NCBI RefSeq assembly: GCF_001426195.1
Contig: NZ_LMRS01000002.1
Location: 1 to 47,558 of the forward strand
Direction of reading: 5' to 3'
Origin: Sphingomonas sp. Leaf339
GTDB taxonomy: Bacteria > Pseudomonadota > Alphaproteobacteria > Sphingomonadales > Sphingomonadaceae
DNA length: 47,558 nt
Below the pieces are notes generated by a model, which saw only the letters and a program-made list of their open reading frames with translations, did not search any database and was not told the origin of the DNA. Positions 8,398 through 18,770 of this stretch are shown piece after piece; within the stretch, counting starts at the first letter, position 1; every line of letters starts with the position of its first letter. Position numbers and translations under genes: made by a program.

Positions 8398-9306
8398 TTG
8401 GCCACCTTGGGAATGTCGCCTGCCGAGAAGGAAGCGGTGACCACGTTCCGTCGCGACGTCGTCGAACCGTCGATGACCAGTCTCGTCATCATCGATTTCT
8501 GGGCCGAATGGTGCGGGCCGTGCAAGGCGCTGACGCCGGTGCTGGAAAAGGTCGCCGCCGCCTATGCCGATAAGGGTGTCGTGCTGGCTAAGGTCGATAC
8601 CGACCAGAACCAGTTCATCGCCAGCCAATTCCAGATCAAGTCCATCCCCACCGTCTATGCGATGTTCCAGGGCCAGTTGGTCGCCGACCTGACGCCCGCA
8701 CGTACCGAAAGTGCGTTGCGCACAATGATCGATCAGTTGTTGAAGCAATTGCCGATCCAGTCCGCCGCCGCCGATCAGGAAGCCGAACTGGAACCGTTGA
8801 TCGCGATGGGTGAGGAAATCCTGGCCGAGGGCGATGCCCCCCGCGCGCTGGGGGTCTTCGACCAGTTGACCGAGATGGCACCCGATCATCCCGCCGTCCT
8901 GTCCGGCCGCATCCGCGCGCTGGTCGCCGCAGGCATGCATGACGAGGCGGATGCCGCGATCGCCGCCCTGCCCGCAGACTTGAAGGATGCCGGCATCGAT
9001 CGTGCCCGCGCCGCACTGGAACTCGCTCGCTCCGCCCCGCCGGTGGACGATTATTCGGCGCTGGCCGCCGAAGTTACCGCCCAGCCGCACGACCACGACA
9101 AACGGTTCGAACTCGCCAACGCCCAGATGGCGGCCGGCGATCGTGACGCCGCTGCCGACAACCTCCTCCACATCATCGCCCAGGATCGCAGCTGGAACGA
9201 AGATGCCGCCCGCACCCAGTTGCTGAAACTATTCGAGGTCGTCGGCCTGATGGATCCATGGGTATCAACTCAGCGGCGGCGACTGTCCGCGATCCTGTTC
9301 GGATGA
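8398..9306 (+). CDS. Thioredoxin-TPR co-chaperone, CnoX/YbbN-like
   Basis: The 302-residue cytoplasmic protein has a thioredoxin fold (residues about 15-115) with an intact WCGPC redox centre at 38-42 and the cis-proline in SIPTVYAMF. Helical TPR-like repeats rich in Ala and Leu follow (about 125-290), the layout of CnoX (YbbN), which holds oxidised or unfolding clients for GroEL/DnaK. The intact CGPC suggests real redox activity, unlike the SxxC of E. coli CnoX. The start is TTG 8398 with GGGAG 6 nt upstream. The stop overlaps the next start (ATGA), so the two are translationally coupled. Confidence 0.87.
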   Translation: MATLGMSPAEKEAVTTFRRDVVEPSMTSLVIIDFWAEWCGPCKALTPVLEKVAAAYADKGVVLAKVDTDQNQFIASQFQIKSIPTVYAMFQGQLVADLTPARTESALRTMIDQLLKQLPIQSAAADQEAELEPLIAMGEEILAEGDAPRALGVFDQLTEMAPDHPAVLSGRIRALVAAGMHDEADAAIAALPADLKDAGIDRARAALELARSAPPVDDYSALAAEVTAQPHDHDKRFELANAQMAAGDRDAAADNLLHIIAQDRSWNEDAARTQLLKLFEVVGLMDPWVSTQRRRLSAILFG

Positions 9307-9941
9307 CGACCACCCGCCTCTCGATCTTCCCGCTGCCTGGCGCGTTGCTGTTCCCCGGCATGCACCTGCCCCTGCACATATTCGAGCCGCGCTATCAAGC
9401 GCTGGTCGGAGACTCGATGGCGCGCGACCGGCGGATCGGCATGATCCAGCCTCGCATCCAGCCGCACGACAACCCCGAGACGGGCGATCCCGATCGGCCA
9501 GCGCTGTATGACATGGGTTGTGTCGGCAAGATTGCGGAGGTTGAGGCACTTGAAGACGGCCGCTACAATCTGATCCTCGAAGGGCTGTCGTTGTTCCGCG
9601 TCATCCGCGAACTCGACGTCACCACCTCGTTCCGGCAGGTCGAGGCCGAACTGGTAGCCGGCGCCGGCAGCGACACGCTGTCGCTCGGCCGCCGTTCGTC
9701 GCTGGAAATGGAATCGCGCCGCTTCGCCGATATGCAGGGTTACGCGGTCGATTGGGATGCGGTCGGCCGGCTCGACGACGAAAGCCTCGTCAACGGCATC
9801 GCCCAGATCGCCCCGTTCGACGTCGCCGCCAAACAGGCGCTCCTAGAGGCGCCCGACATCGAAATCCGCGCCGAGCTGACGATCCAGTTGATGCAGTTCT
9901 TCGGCCGCCATGACGGCGAAAACCGCGTGACGCTCCAGTAA
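9303..9941 (+). CDS. LON substrate-binding domain protein
   Basis: This 212-residue stand-alone protein carries the N-terminal substrate-recognition domain of Lon protease ([20 protein letters not shown], then FEPRYQALV) but no AAA or protease domain. Such proteins are common in alphaproteobacteria beside a thioredoxin-TPR gene, and a role in protein quality control is inferred. ATG 9303 was chosen for its ATGA overlap with the previous stop and because the domain begins right after it. It is followed 11 nt later by the Trm112-like gene, so the three probably form one operon. Confidence 0.85.
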   Translation: MTTTRLSIFPLPGALLFPGMHLPLHIFEPRYQALVGDSMARDRRIGMIQPRIQPHDNPETGDPDRPALYDMGCVGKIAEVEALEDGRYNLILEGLSLFRVIRELDVTTSFRQVEAELVAGAGSDTLSLGRRSSLEMESRRFADMQGYAVDWDAVGRLDDESLVNGIAQIAPFDVAAKQALLEAPDIEIRAELTIQLMQFFGRHDGENRVTLQ

Positions 9942-9952
9942 GTGATGAACAA

Positions 9953-10138
9953 ATGATCGATGCTTGGCTTCTAGATCGACTGGTCTGCCCCGCTACCCGC
10001 ACACCCCTTCGCCATGACGAAGGCGCCGGCGAACTGATCTCCGATGCCGCCGGCCTCGCCTATCCCATTCGCGACGGCATACCCGTGATGTTGATTGAGG
10101 AAGCGCGGCGCATCGAACCCGATCAGCGCGCTCCCTAA
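9953..10138 (+). CDS. Trm112 family protein
   Basis: This is a 61-residue protein of the Trm112/YcaR (UPF0434) family. The family signature [14 protein letters not shown] and [12 protein letters not shown] is clear. In eukaryotes and archaea Trm112 activates methyltransferases; the bacterial role is not settled. Only one cysteine of the usual zinc ribbon remains, as in many alphaproteobacterial members. It ends the operon begun at 8398. Confidence 0.85.
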   Translation: MIDAWLLDRLVCPATRTPLRHDEGAGELISDAAGLAYPIRDGIPVMLIEEARRIEPDQRAP

Positions 10139-10182
10139 GTCAGCGTTAACCAAATCGAGAACTAGCTGTCGCACAAGGCGGC

Positions 10183-12350
10183 ATGGTTCGACTGCTTTTC
10201 CTTGTTCCGATAATCAACCGGTTGCGCGTCTGGCGGAATCCGCTGATGCTTGTTCTGCTGCCGATGCTCATCAAGCTACCGCTGCTGACCGGCCTGCTCG
10301 TTGTCGACCCGGCGAAGCGATACACCGGACTTACCGTGGCCGGCGATCATGGCTGGTGGCCGGGAGGTGCCACTATCGATCCCAACATCGCCTATACCAG
10401 CCATGCCCTCGGCTCCTATGCCGTACAACAAGTGCTCGTCGGGCGTCTGCCTTGGTGGAATCCGTATGAAGGCGTAGGCACGCCATTGGCGGCCGAAATG
10501 CAGGCCGCCGCGCTTTTTCCGCTCACGCTACTGCTGGCCCTGCCGAATGGGCAGTTGATTTTTCATCTGACACTTCAGATCATCGCAGGCTTAGCTACCT
10601 ATGGCCTGTTGCGTGAGATGCGGATCGGTCGTTCGGCAGCACTCGCCGCAGCGGTCATGTTCGAATTCAATGGCGTGTTCGCATGGCTCGCCAATGCAGT
10701 CGTCAATCCGATCCCGTTCCTGCCTTTGATGCTGTGGGGAATCGAGCGCCTACGCCGGTCCGACGGCATCGGTCAGCGAGCGGGCGTAACGATGATCGCC
10801 GCTGGTCTTGCCGCGTCTCTCTATGCGGGTTTTCCAGAGACCGCCTATTTAAATGCGCTGTTCGTACTATGCTGGGCGCTGGTCCGCCTGTATTCTGCCA
10901 GTGGCGATCGTATAGGCCTGCTGTGGCGGATCGCCATGCCCACCGCCGCCGGCCTGCTGATCGCCGCGCCGATCCTGGTCGCGTTCCTCGGTTATCTGCC
11001 GCATGCGCAGGTCGGTCTGCACGACAACAGCGCCGGCCATTACGCTCATCTTGCGCCATCCTATCTGGTCATGATCGCGGTGCCCTATTTCATGGGCGGC
11101 ATTTTTGTAACCCAGCCGGATTTCTGGGGATCGGTGGGTGGTTATTCCGGCCTGTTGCTGCTGGTGCTCGCCGGGGCGGGGCTGGTCGGTCGCGAGCAAC
11201 GGGCTTTGCGTTGCATGATTGCGGGCTGGATCATCGTCGCACTGGCGCTCACTTTTGGTGCTGCTTGGCTCTTCGCCGTCATCAAGATCGTTCCCGGCTT
11301 TAAAGAAGCGGCAATTTATCGTTACCTGCCTGCGTCATGGCTGATGGGCCTCAGCATCCTCGCCGCTTTCGGCCTTGACGATCTGAGCCAGTCCCGGATC
11401 AAGGCACTGACCATTTCTACCGGTGGCGCCGTCGCCATCGTGGTGACGCTATGGGTATTGGCAAAACCGGTGATCGGACATCTTCCCCATGATCCGTTCG
11501 CTTGGCTAGCCTGCTTCGTCCAGTTGTCGCTGCTAGCCGCCTTCATCCGGTTCGTGTTGATTGCCCCCACAGACCATCTTGCCCGCGCCCGCGTCGCCGC
11601 GACGCTTGCAGCGGCGGAAGCAATGTTTCTTTTCCTGCTGCCCGTTCTCGCCCATCCGCGCCGGATCGAGGTAGTGGACGGCGGTATCGCTTTCATGCAG
11701 ACGCACCTCGGTCAGCAGCGATTCGTTAGCTTCGGACCGATCGCGCCTAATTACGGCAGCTATTACGGTATCGCGCAGGTCAATCATAACGATCTGCCTA
11801 TCCCCGCCGCATGGACCAACTTCGTCCAGCGTCGACTCGATCCTGGGATGGATCCGATCCTATTCCTGCTCCATCCAGTATCGCCACCTTCGCCACACAT
11901 CGATCAGCATATTCCGCCATCGGCGTGCGCTTTGTTGTCGCGCCTGTCGACATGCCGGTCCCGGGCTTTCGAGCGGCCTACACTGACGCGCTGATGACCA
12001 TCTATCGGTTGCCCGGCACCCGCCCATACTGGTCCGCGCCCGGATGCGTGATCGACAAGACGGCGCGCACGGAGGCGATGACGATCTGCGATCGCCCCGC
12101 TCGACTCACACGTCTGGAACTGATGATGCCGGGCTGGACCGCCACGGTGAATGGCATCGCCGTACCGGTGTCGAAGACCGACGAGATATTCCAGTCGATC
12201 GCACTTCCCGCCGGGCGGGCGGCTGTTTCATTCGATTATGCGCCACCGCATATCCGTGGCGCCGCCAACGCCGCGCTTGTGGGACTGCTGCTGTTTCTCG
12301 GTCAGTTGATGACTATCGCTCGGTCACGGCGGACGATGACGGCCGCTTGA
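10183..12350 (+). pseudogene. Large YfhO-like membrane protein, frameshifted
   Basis: The first frame (10183-11994) encodes a polytopic protein with about 12 hydrophobic segments and the motifs LPWWNPYEGVGTPL and a Pro-rich loop, resembling YfhO-type or glycosyltransferase-like membrane proteins. Around 11862-11890 the homologous reading moves to the -1 frame, which continues to 12350 with SAYSAIGVRFVVAP, a lumenal domain (PGWTATVNG, FDYAPP) and a final membrane helix, all typical of the YfhO C-terminus. The shift equals loss of one base. Either the gene is recently broken or there is a sequencing error. ATG 10183 has AAGG just upstream. Function would be in cell-surface glycan or lipid modification, inferred. 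Confidence 0.7.
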
Positions 12351-12362
12351 TCCAACGCCCCG

Positions 12363-12713
12363 TCAGTTACGCACGCGATAGGCGTGGTTGACGTCAACCA
12401 TCCAGCCGGACTTGACTGTCGTCCCGGTACCGCGCGGCTTGCGCGCCGCTTCCAGATCGATCGCCAAGTGGAACCGCAGGCCCGCCAGTTGCGGTGTCGT
12501 CCACATCACTTCCGCCGCCAACTGATCCAGCGTCCCCATCGACACATAGACCGTCTGGCCCTTGCGGATATCATTCTGATTATCCACGCAGGCGCCGTGC
12601 AACGACAGGTTACGCACCCGCCGCTCGACGATAATTCCGTCTTCCAACAGCACCGCCGCGCGGATGATGACGCTGCTGCGCTTGTCGCGCCCGTGCAGGG
12701 GATCGTCGGTCAT
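12363..12713 (-). CDS. PilZ domain protein (c-di-GMP receptor)
   Basis: The protein has 116 residues from ATG 12713. It shows both PilZ signatures: an RxxxR-like basic start (GRDKRSSV) and RNLSLHGACV matching (D/N)xSxxG. These bind cyclic di-GMP, so this is a probable single-domain effector. A GGA lies 7 nt upstream of this ATG. An upstream start at 12788 would overlap ubiH by 8 bases and add 25 unconserved residues. It follows ubiH closely and may share its transcript. It is convergent with the frameshifted membrane gene. Confidence 0.8.
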   Translation of the reverse strand: MTDDPLHGRDKRSSVIIRAAVLLEDGIIVERRVRNLSLHGACVDNQNDIRKGQTVYVSMGTLDQLAAEVMWTTPQLAGLRFHLAIDLEAARKPRGTGTTVKSGWMVDVNHAYRVRN

Positions 12714-12780
12714 AGTTTGTCCGTGCCGTAAAAAGCCTATCGTTCGATTAACCGCCTTGCCGCCGTGGCGTTTGATCCAA

Positions 12781-13995
12781 TCATACAATCATTCCTTGTA
12801 GCAATTTGGGCAGATTTCCACTTTCGCCCCGCGCCTCGGCCATGAATCGCGCTTTCAGCGGCGGGATTGCGTTGACCGCCGAGATTCCGACTCGCCGCAC
12901 CGCACTAGCGGTGCGGCCCGGGATACCGAACAGCCGCGTCAGGGTATCGGTGGCGACCGATACCGCCAGCGTATCGAGCCCACGCCACCGCTCGTACCGC
13001 GACAACAGTTGCGCATCGCCCATGTCCAACCCCAGCCGCTTGCCCTCGACCAACACTTCGGCCAGCGCCGCGACGTCGCGAAAACCCAGGTTCAGCCCTT
13101 GCCCAGCGATCGGATGGATGCCGTGCGCTGCGTCGCCAACCATCACCAGCCGCTCCGCCGTGACCCGCGCGGCATGGTGGAAGCCGAGTGGATAGCTCGC
13201 CCGGGGGCTGGGCGCGGACAGCGCACCCAGAAACCCGCCCATCCGCTTCTCCGCCTCGGCGAGGAAACCGCGATCGGATAATTTGGCCAGCCCCGGTCCG
13301 TGTTCTGCATGGACCGACCAGACTATCGCCGATCGATGCCCGATCTCGTCATCAATGAGCGGCAACAGCGCGAACGGTCCGGCCGGATAGAAGATTTCGA
13401 ACGCCACATTGTCGTGCGGCCGTTCGTGATGAAAAGCACCGACGATCGCGGCATGGTCGTATTTCCATTGCGCGATGTTGATGCCCGCCGCCTTGCGCGT
13501 CGGCGAGTTACGCCCCTCCGCCACGACCAGCAATCCGGCGCGCACCGTCGATCCATCGTCCAGCGTAGCGACCACGCCGTGCGGCCCGCGATCGACCGTC
13601 GTCGCCCGCGTCTTCATCCGCAGGTCGACATGCGGGGCCGCCGTCGCCGCATCGAACAGCGCCCGCCGGATCAGCTTGTTCTCGTACATCACGCCCAGCG
13701 CGCCGTCATCGGCATCGGGCACGAAATCGAGCGCCCCAGGCTCCAGCCCGTCGCTGACCCGTATCTGCGCGATCGGGCAGCCTTGTCCGGCGATCCGGTC
13801 GCTGAGGCCGATCGCCGCCAGCATCCGCCCGCTAGCACTCGCCACCGCCGAGGCACGGCCGTCGAAGCCCGGCGCCAGCGTCACTGCCGGATCGGCGGGA
13901 TCGATCACCGTCGATGAAAGTCCATGCGCGTCCAGCGCCAGTGCCAGCGTGGCCCCGACCAGTCCGCCGCCGAGGATGATGACGTCAGTATCCAT
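12781..13995 (-). CDS. ubiH: UbiH/UbiF/COQ6-family FAD monooxygenase
   Basis: This flavoprotein hydroxylase of ubiquinone biosynthesis has 404 residues. The dinucleotide fold GGGLVG is at about 9-14, followed by VIDPAD. The second FAD motif, VMVGDAAHGIHPIAGQGLNLG, is complete and typical of the UbiH/COQ6 branch. ATG 13995 was chosen for an AGGA box upstream and immediate start of the FAD fold; the upstream start at 14031 is unsupported. Which ring position it hydroxylates cannot be told from sequence. It is divergent from ftsK across 156 bases that must hold both promoters. Confidence 0.85.
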   Translation of the reverse strand: MDTDVIILGGGLVGATLALALDAHGLSSTVIDPADPAVTLAPGFDGRASAVASASGRMLAAIGLSDRIAGQGCPIAQIRVSDGLEPGALDFVPDADDGALGVMYENKLIRRALFDAATAAPHVDLRMKTRATTVDRGPHGVVATLDDGSTVRAGLLVVAEGRNSPTRKAAGINIAQWKYDHAAIVGAFHHERPHDNVAFEIFYPAGPFALLPLIDDEIGHRSAIVWSVHAEHGPGLAKLSDRGFLAEAEKRMGGFLGALSAPSPRASYPLGFHHAARVTAERLVMVGDAAHGIHPIAGQGLNLGFRDVAALAEVLVEGKRLGLDMGDAQLLSRYERWRGLDTLAVSVATDTLTRLFGIPGRTASAVRRVGISAVNAIPPLKARFMAEARGESGNLPKLLQGMIV

Positions 13996-14151
13996 GCGAA
14001 GCGTCCTACCCCGGCCATACCGACCTGCCAAACATTCCGGCGAGTTTTTCGGACGGCCTGTTCCCGAATTGTGCCGGCAACTTGACGGGAGTAACGCGAA
14101 AGCCGATGATTCCGCTCAACGGATTCAGGACATTTTCGAAGGACGAGGGCG

Positions 14152-16482
14152 ATGGCCAGCCAGGCGCAGCCGGCGTTGTGGCGCGAGACGGTGAAGGCAG
14201 GAGCGGTACGGAGCGGGGCGCTGATCGCCGCGGCGACGCTCTTCGTCGTCACGCTGGCGCTCGCCTTGTCGCTCGCGAGCTATCATCCCGGCGATCCGGC
14301 GATCAACACCGCCTCGGGCCAGGCTGCGGCGAACCTGCTTGGGCTGCCGGGCGCGTGGATCGCGGACCTGTTGCTGTCGCTGTTCGGACCGGCGGTCGCG
14401 CTGTTGCTGCCGGTCGGCCCAATCGTCGCCTCCCGCCTGTGGCGCGACCTGCCGCCGGGGCGCTGGCTGCGGATGCTGGCCGGCACCGCGCTAGGCGTGG
14501 CGCTGATGGCTAGTGCGCTGGCGTTCATCTCGACCTCCGCCGTACTGGCGCTCCCTGCCGGCTGGGGCGGCGTGATCGGCATCGCCGTCGCCGGCGCGGC
14601 GCGCTGGGCGCTTGGGTTCATCGGTGAACCCGTCACCGAGATGTGGGGCGCGCGCGGTATTGGTCTCGTAGCCGGCGTCGCGGGTGCGATCGTCTGGGGA
14701 CGGAGCCTTGGCGTCAATCTCGGTGATCGCACATGGGTGCGGCGCCGCGCGCGAGTGATCGACGAAGATGGCCAGTATATCGATGATGACGACAGCGAAG
14801 AAGACAGCGCCGTCGACCCGCTTGACCGGGAACCGCTCGACCTGAAGCGCCGGCCGGTCACGCCGCGTGCCGTGGCGGAGCCCGACACCCGTCCCGCGCC
14901 GGTGATCGCCGAGCGTCAGGTCGCGCCCGCCCCGGCCCCGGCGAAACGCCAGCAACAGCTGGACCTGCGCGACAATTACGTGCTGCCCGGTCTCGACTTG
15001 CTGGTTCCCGCCCCGCCCTCGACCGCCGGCGCGATCGACAAGGCCGGGTTGGAACGCAACGCCCGCCTGCTCGAAAATGTGCTCGACGATTTCCACGTGA
15101 AGGGATCGATCATCGAGGTGCGACCCGGCCCGGTCGTGACGATGTACGAACTGGAACCCGCGCCCGGCATCAAGGCCAGCCGCGTCATCGCGCTGGCCGA
15201 CGATATCGCCCGCAACATGTCCGCGATCTCCGCCCGCGTCGCGGTGATCCCCGGCCGCAACGTGATCGGCATCGAACTGCCCAACGCCAAGCGCGAATCG
15301 GTGTCGTTCCACGAAATGGTCGCCTCGCAGCATTTCGAGGATCAGGCAGCGCAATTGCCGATCATTCTCGGCAAGAACATCGCCGGCGATCCCGTCATCA
15401 CCGATCTGGCGCCGATGCCGCATCTACTAGTCGCCGGCACCACTGGGTCGGGCAAGTCGGTCGGCCTCAATTGCATGATTCTGTCGTTGCTGTACCGGCT
15501 GACGCCCAACCAGTGCCGCATGATCATGATCGATCCCAAGATGCTCGAACTCATCATGTACGATGACATTCCGCACCTGTTGTCGCCCGTCGTCACCGAT
15601 CCGGCCAAGGCGGTGCGCGCGCTGAAATGGGCGGTCGAGACGATGGAGGATCGTTATCGGCAGATGTCATCGGTCGGCGTCCGCAACCTCGCCGGCTTTA
15701 ACGACAAGGTCCGCGCCGCTCGCGCCAAGGGCCAGCCGCTCGGCCGCAAGGTGCAGACCGGCTACAATCAGGAAACCGGCGCGCCGATCTACGAGGAGGA
15801 GAAGCTCGAATACGATCCCTTGCCGCAGATCGTGGTGATCGTCGACGAGCTGGCCGATCTGATGATGACCGCCGGCAAGGAGGTGGAATTCCTGATCCAG
15901 CGGCTGGCGCAGAAGGCACGCGCGGCCGGCATCCACCTCATCATGGCGACGCAGCGCCCCTCGGTCGACGTTATCACCGGCGTCATCAAGGCCAATCTGC
16001 CGACCCGGATCAGCTTCCACGTCACCAGCAAGATCGATTCGCGCACTATTCTGGGCGAACAGGGTGCCGAACAGCTGCTGGGCAAGGGCGACATGCTCTA
16101 TATGCCCGGCGGCAAGGGTATCGTCCGCGTCCACGGTCCCTTCATGAGCGACGACGAGGTCCGCGCTGTCGCCGACCACTGGCGCGGCCAGGGTCAGCCC
16201 GACTACATCTCCTCCGTCACCGAGGAACCGGCGGAGAGCTTCGCGCTGGAAGGCGCACCGACCGGCGAGGACTCGGCCGAGGACCAGCAATATCGCGCGG
16301 CGATCCAGCTGGTCTGCGAAAGCCAGAAGGCATCGACCAGCTGGCTGCAGCGCCAGTTGCGTATCGGCTATAACTCGGCGGCCCGCCTGATCGAAAAGAT
16401 GGAGAAGGACGGCATCGTCGGCCGCCCCGACCATGTTGGCCGGCGCGAGGTGTTGCGCGATACCGACGGCCACGCGATCTGA
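14152..16482 (+). CDS. ftsK: FtsK/SpoIIIE DNA translocase
   Basis: FtsK is the septal DNA pump that clears the terminus region at cell division. The 776-residue protein has about four N-terminal membrane helices (residues 20-190), a short Pro/Ala linker (about 200-290), and the alpha-beta motor with Walker A GTTGSGKSV near 429-437 and Walker B VVIVDELADLMM near 560. The C-terminal winged-helix gamma domain (STSWLQRQLRIGYNSAARLI) reads the polar KOPS sequences. The linker is much shorter than in E. coli FtsK, as usual in alphaproteobacteria. AAGGACGAGG precedes the ATG. Confidence 0.95.
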   Translation: MASQAQPALWRETVKAGAVRSGALIAAATLFVVTLALALSLASYHPGDPAINTASGQAAANLLGLPGAWIADLLLSLFGPAVALLLPVGPIVASRLWRDLPPGRWLRMLAGTALGVALMASALAFISTSAVLALPAGWGGVIGIAVAGAARWALGFIGEPVTEMWGARGIGLVAGVAGAIVWGRSLGVNLGDRTWVRRRARVIDEDGQYIDDDDSEEDSAVDPLDREPLDLKRRPVTPRAVAEPDTRPAPVIAERQVAPAPAPAKRQQQLDLRDNYVLPGLDLLVPAPPSTAGAIDKAGLERNARLLENVLDDFHVKGSIIEVRPGPVVTMYELEPAPGIKASRVIALADDIARNMSAISARVAVIPGRNVIGIELPNAKRESVSFHEMVASQHFEDQAAQLPIILGKNIAGDPVITDLAPMPHLLVAGTTGSGKSVGLNCMILSLLYRLTPNQCRMIMIDPKMLELIMYDDIPHLLSPVVTDPAKAVRALKWAVETMEDRYRQMSSVGVRNLAGFNDKVRAARAKGQPLGRKVQTGYNQETGAPIYEEEKLEYDPLPQIVVIVDELADLMMTAGKEVEFLIQRLAQKARAAGIHLIMATQRPSVDVITGVIKANLPTRISFHVTSKIDSRTILGEQGAEQLLGKGDMLYMPGGKGIVRVHGPFMSDDEVRAVADHWRGQGQPDYISSVTEEPAESFALEGAPTGEDSAEDQQYRAAIQLVCESQKASTSWLQRQLRIGYNSAARLIEKMEKDGIVGRPDHVGRREVLRDTDGHAI

Positions 16483-16529
16483 TCCGAAATTCTCCGCCCC
16501 GCCCGTTGTGTGGGGCGGCGCAGATTTTC

Positions 16530-17996
16530 ATGCCCATCCCGGAACCCGATCGCGTGTCGGGATATCTACCGTGCGGGGATGGACTGTCTATCATTTCGCT
16601 ACTATCGAGCCTTGCGGGCGTCGCGCTCGCGGCTGCACCCGCTTCTTCTCAAGATACACCGCCGGCATCGGGACAGGCATCACCCGTCGGCTCGCAAGCG
16701 GACACGCAATCGCAGCCGCGAACTGGTGCCGGCGAGGCCGCTCCCGCTCCCGAGGACACGCCCTCCGCCCTCACCGCCGATACGCGTCGCCCACCGCCAC
16801 CGGGCTTGATCGGCGATTGGCTCGATATCCGCACCCGCCTCGCCCGTCGCGGTATCGGCCTGACCGCCCGGTATGCGTCCGAAAGCGCCTATAATTTCGC
16901 AGGCGGCGATCGGAAGCTGTTCCGCGAGACGGGGCAGCTCGACGCCGGCATGCTGCTCGATCTCGACAAGGTGATCGGGCTGAAGGGTGGCGCGTTTCAG
17001 GGCACGATCACGTGGCGGCGTGGCAAGAACCTGACCGACGAGGCGGGTCTCGGCGTCCTGCAACAGGTGCAGGAGGTCTATGGCCGCGGCCAGACGGTGC
17101 GCGTCACGCAATTATGGTACGAACAGGTGCTGACTGATCGGCTTGAGATAAAGCTGGGCCTCACCAATCCGGGCGAGGATTTCGCCGCCTTTTCGTGCCA
17201 GTTCATGAACCTCAGCTTCTGCGGGGCGCAGCCGGGCAATCTGGCCGGCGACTATTGGTACAACTGGCCGGTCAGCCAGCTCGGCGCCCGGTTGCGCCTG
17301 AAGCTCGACGACGAACGCTACATCGCCGGCGCGGTGTATCAGATCAATCCCCGCAACCTGACCGACAATCTCTTCGTCGCGCATGTCGATGGCGGCACCG
17401 GCGTACTGGTGCCCGTGGAAGCCGGATGGGTACGGGCGGGTGCGGGTGGCCGGATCGGGTCGTACAAGGCCGGCGGCTGGATCGGCACCGCCAACGGCGA
17501 CGATGTGCTGCTCGACGTGAACCGGCGGCCGATCGCGATCACCGGCCTGTCGCCGCTGCAACGCGGATCGCGCTACGGTGTCTATATCAACGTCGAACAA
17601 CAGCTGACCGGCCGCGCGCGCGACGGCAAGGCACAGACCGGTCTCAGCGTATTCGCCAATGTGACGCAGACGGATCGGCGGACCAGCATCACCGACAACC
17701 AGATCTCGATCGGCCTCTTCTATCGCGGACTGGCCCCACGCTTGCGGGGCGAAGTGCTGGGTATCGGTCTGGCCCGGACCAACGTGAACGGCCGCGTGGC
17801 GCGGGGCCAGCGGCTGGACCCCGTGCGGCCGGCCGTGCAGGACTCGGCTGAATATGCGGCCGAAGTCTATTATTCGATCCAGCCGCTGGAGGGACTGGAG
17901 CTACGTCCCAATATCCAGTGGATCCACCAGCCCGGTGGCATCAGGACCGCGAATGACGTCGGTGTCGTCGGCCTAAAGGCGGCGGTCACGCTGTAA
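16530..17996 (+). CDS. OprB-type carbohydrate porin
   Basis: This outer-membrane beta-barrel of the carbohydrate-selective porin OprB family has 488 residues from ATG 16530. A signal-like hydrophobic stretch (SLLSSLAGVALAAAPA) is followed by a Pro/Gln-rich spacer. The OprB start (GDWLDIRTRLARRGI) and the typical barrel segments GAFQGTITWRRGKNL and NLSFCGAQPGNL follow. The barrel ends GLKAAVTL. The n-region before the signal helix is odd, with little positive charge. TTG 16506 or GTG 16554 could be the true start, or a small error may hide it. It lies 47 bases after ftsK. Substrate unknown. Confidence 0.82.
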   Translation: MPIPEPDRVSGYLPCGDGLSIISLLSSLAGVALAAAPASSQDTPPASGQASPVGSQADTQSQPRTGAGEAAPAPEDTPSALTADTRRPPPPGLIGDWLDIRTRLARRGIGLTARYASESAYNFAGGDRKLFRETGQLDAGMLLDLDKVIGLKGGAFQGTITWRRGKNLTDEAGLGVLQQVQEVYGRGQTVRVTQLWYEQVLTDRLEIKLGLTNPGEDFAAFSCQFMNLSFCGAQPGNLAGDYWYNWPVSQLGARLRLKLDDERYIAGAVYQINPRNLTDNLFVAHVDGGTGVLVPVEAGWVRAGAGGRIGSYKAGGWIGTANGDDVLLDVNRRPIAITGLSPLQRGSRYGVYINVEQQLTGRARDGKAQTGLSVFANVTQTDRRTSITDNQISIGLFYRGLAPRLRGEVLGIGLARTNVNGRVARGQRLDPVRPAVQDSAEYAAEVYYSIQPLEGLELRPNIQWIHQPGGIRTANDVGVVGLKAAVTL

Positions 17997-18076
17997 CGCA
18001 CCCGATATCCCATCGTCGGGGTTCAGGGCGCATTCAATGCGGGCGCGCGATATCGTCCGCCGCACAGGAGTTCCGC

Positions 18077-18685
18077 ATGTTTCGTTACGTTCCCCTCGCC
18101 GCCCTCGTGATCGTCGCCGCCCCCGCGACTGCGCAACAGGGTGATCTCGCCGCCGTGCAGCGGCACTTGCAGGGCGTGACGACGATGACTGCCGCTTTCT
18201 CGCAGACCGACCGCACCGGCAAGGTGCTCACCGGCACGCTGACATGGAAGCAGCCGGGCAATATCCGCTTCCAGTACGAAAAGGGCGTCCCTCTGCTGAT
18301 CGTGGCGGAGGGTGGCGCGCTGACGTTCATCGATTACTCGGTGCGGCAGGTGCAGCGCTGGCCGATCCGCAATTCGCCGCTCGGCGTCCTGCTCGACCCC
18401 AAGCGCGATATCACGCGCTTCGCGAAACTGGTGCCCGGCGGTGCCGACGACCGGATCGTCTCGGTTGCGGCGCGCGATCCCCAGCATCCGGAATATGGCA
18501 CGATCACACTGGTCTTCGTGCGCAATCCCGCTGCGCCCGCCGGGCTGATGCTGCAAGGATGGGTGGCGCTCGACAGCCAGAACAACCGCACCACGATCCG
18601 CCTGTCGAATCAGCGGTTCGGCGTCCCGGTCGCGGCGAACGCCTTCAAATGGAACGATCCGCGTCGCAGCACGGCGCGCAACTGA
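18077..18685 (+). CDS. lolA: LolA-like lipoprotein carrier
   Basis: This 202-residue periplasmic protein has a signal peptide (MFRYVPLAALVIVAAPATAQ) and the LolA fold: MTAAFSQTDRTGKVLTG, GNIRFQYEKG, and the hydrophobic-groove strands around ALTFIDYSVRQVQRW. LolA carries lipoproteins from LolCDE to the outer membrane. AGGAG lies 6 nt before the ATG. The gene is single, followed by a 262-base region that holds a candidate structured RNA. Confidence 0.88.
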   Translation: MFRYVPLAALVIVAAPATAQQGDLAAVQRHLQGVTTMTAAFSQTDRTGKVLTGTLTWKQPGNIRFQYEKGVPLLIVAEGGALTFIDYSVRQVQRWPIRNSPLGVLLDPKRDITRFAKLVPGGADDRIVSVAARDPQHPEYGTITLVFVRNPAAPAGLMLQGWVALDSQNNRTTIRLSNQRFGVPVAANAFKWNDPRRSTARN

Positions 18686-18770
18686 CGCAACGGTTCGCTT
18701 CGTCGCGTTCGCTCGTGAAAATGGGGGTTTGTTCCTGACCATTCATCTGACCGCAAGGTTTGGTCTTCTA

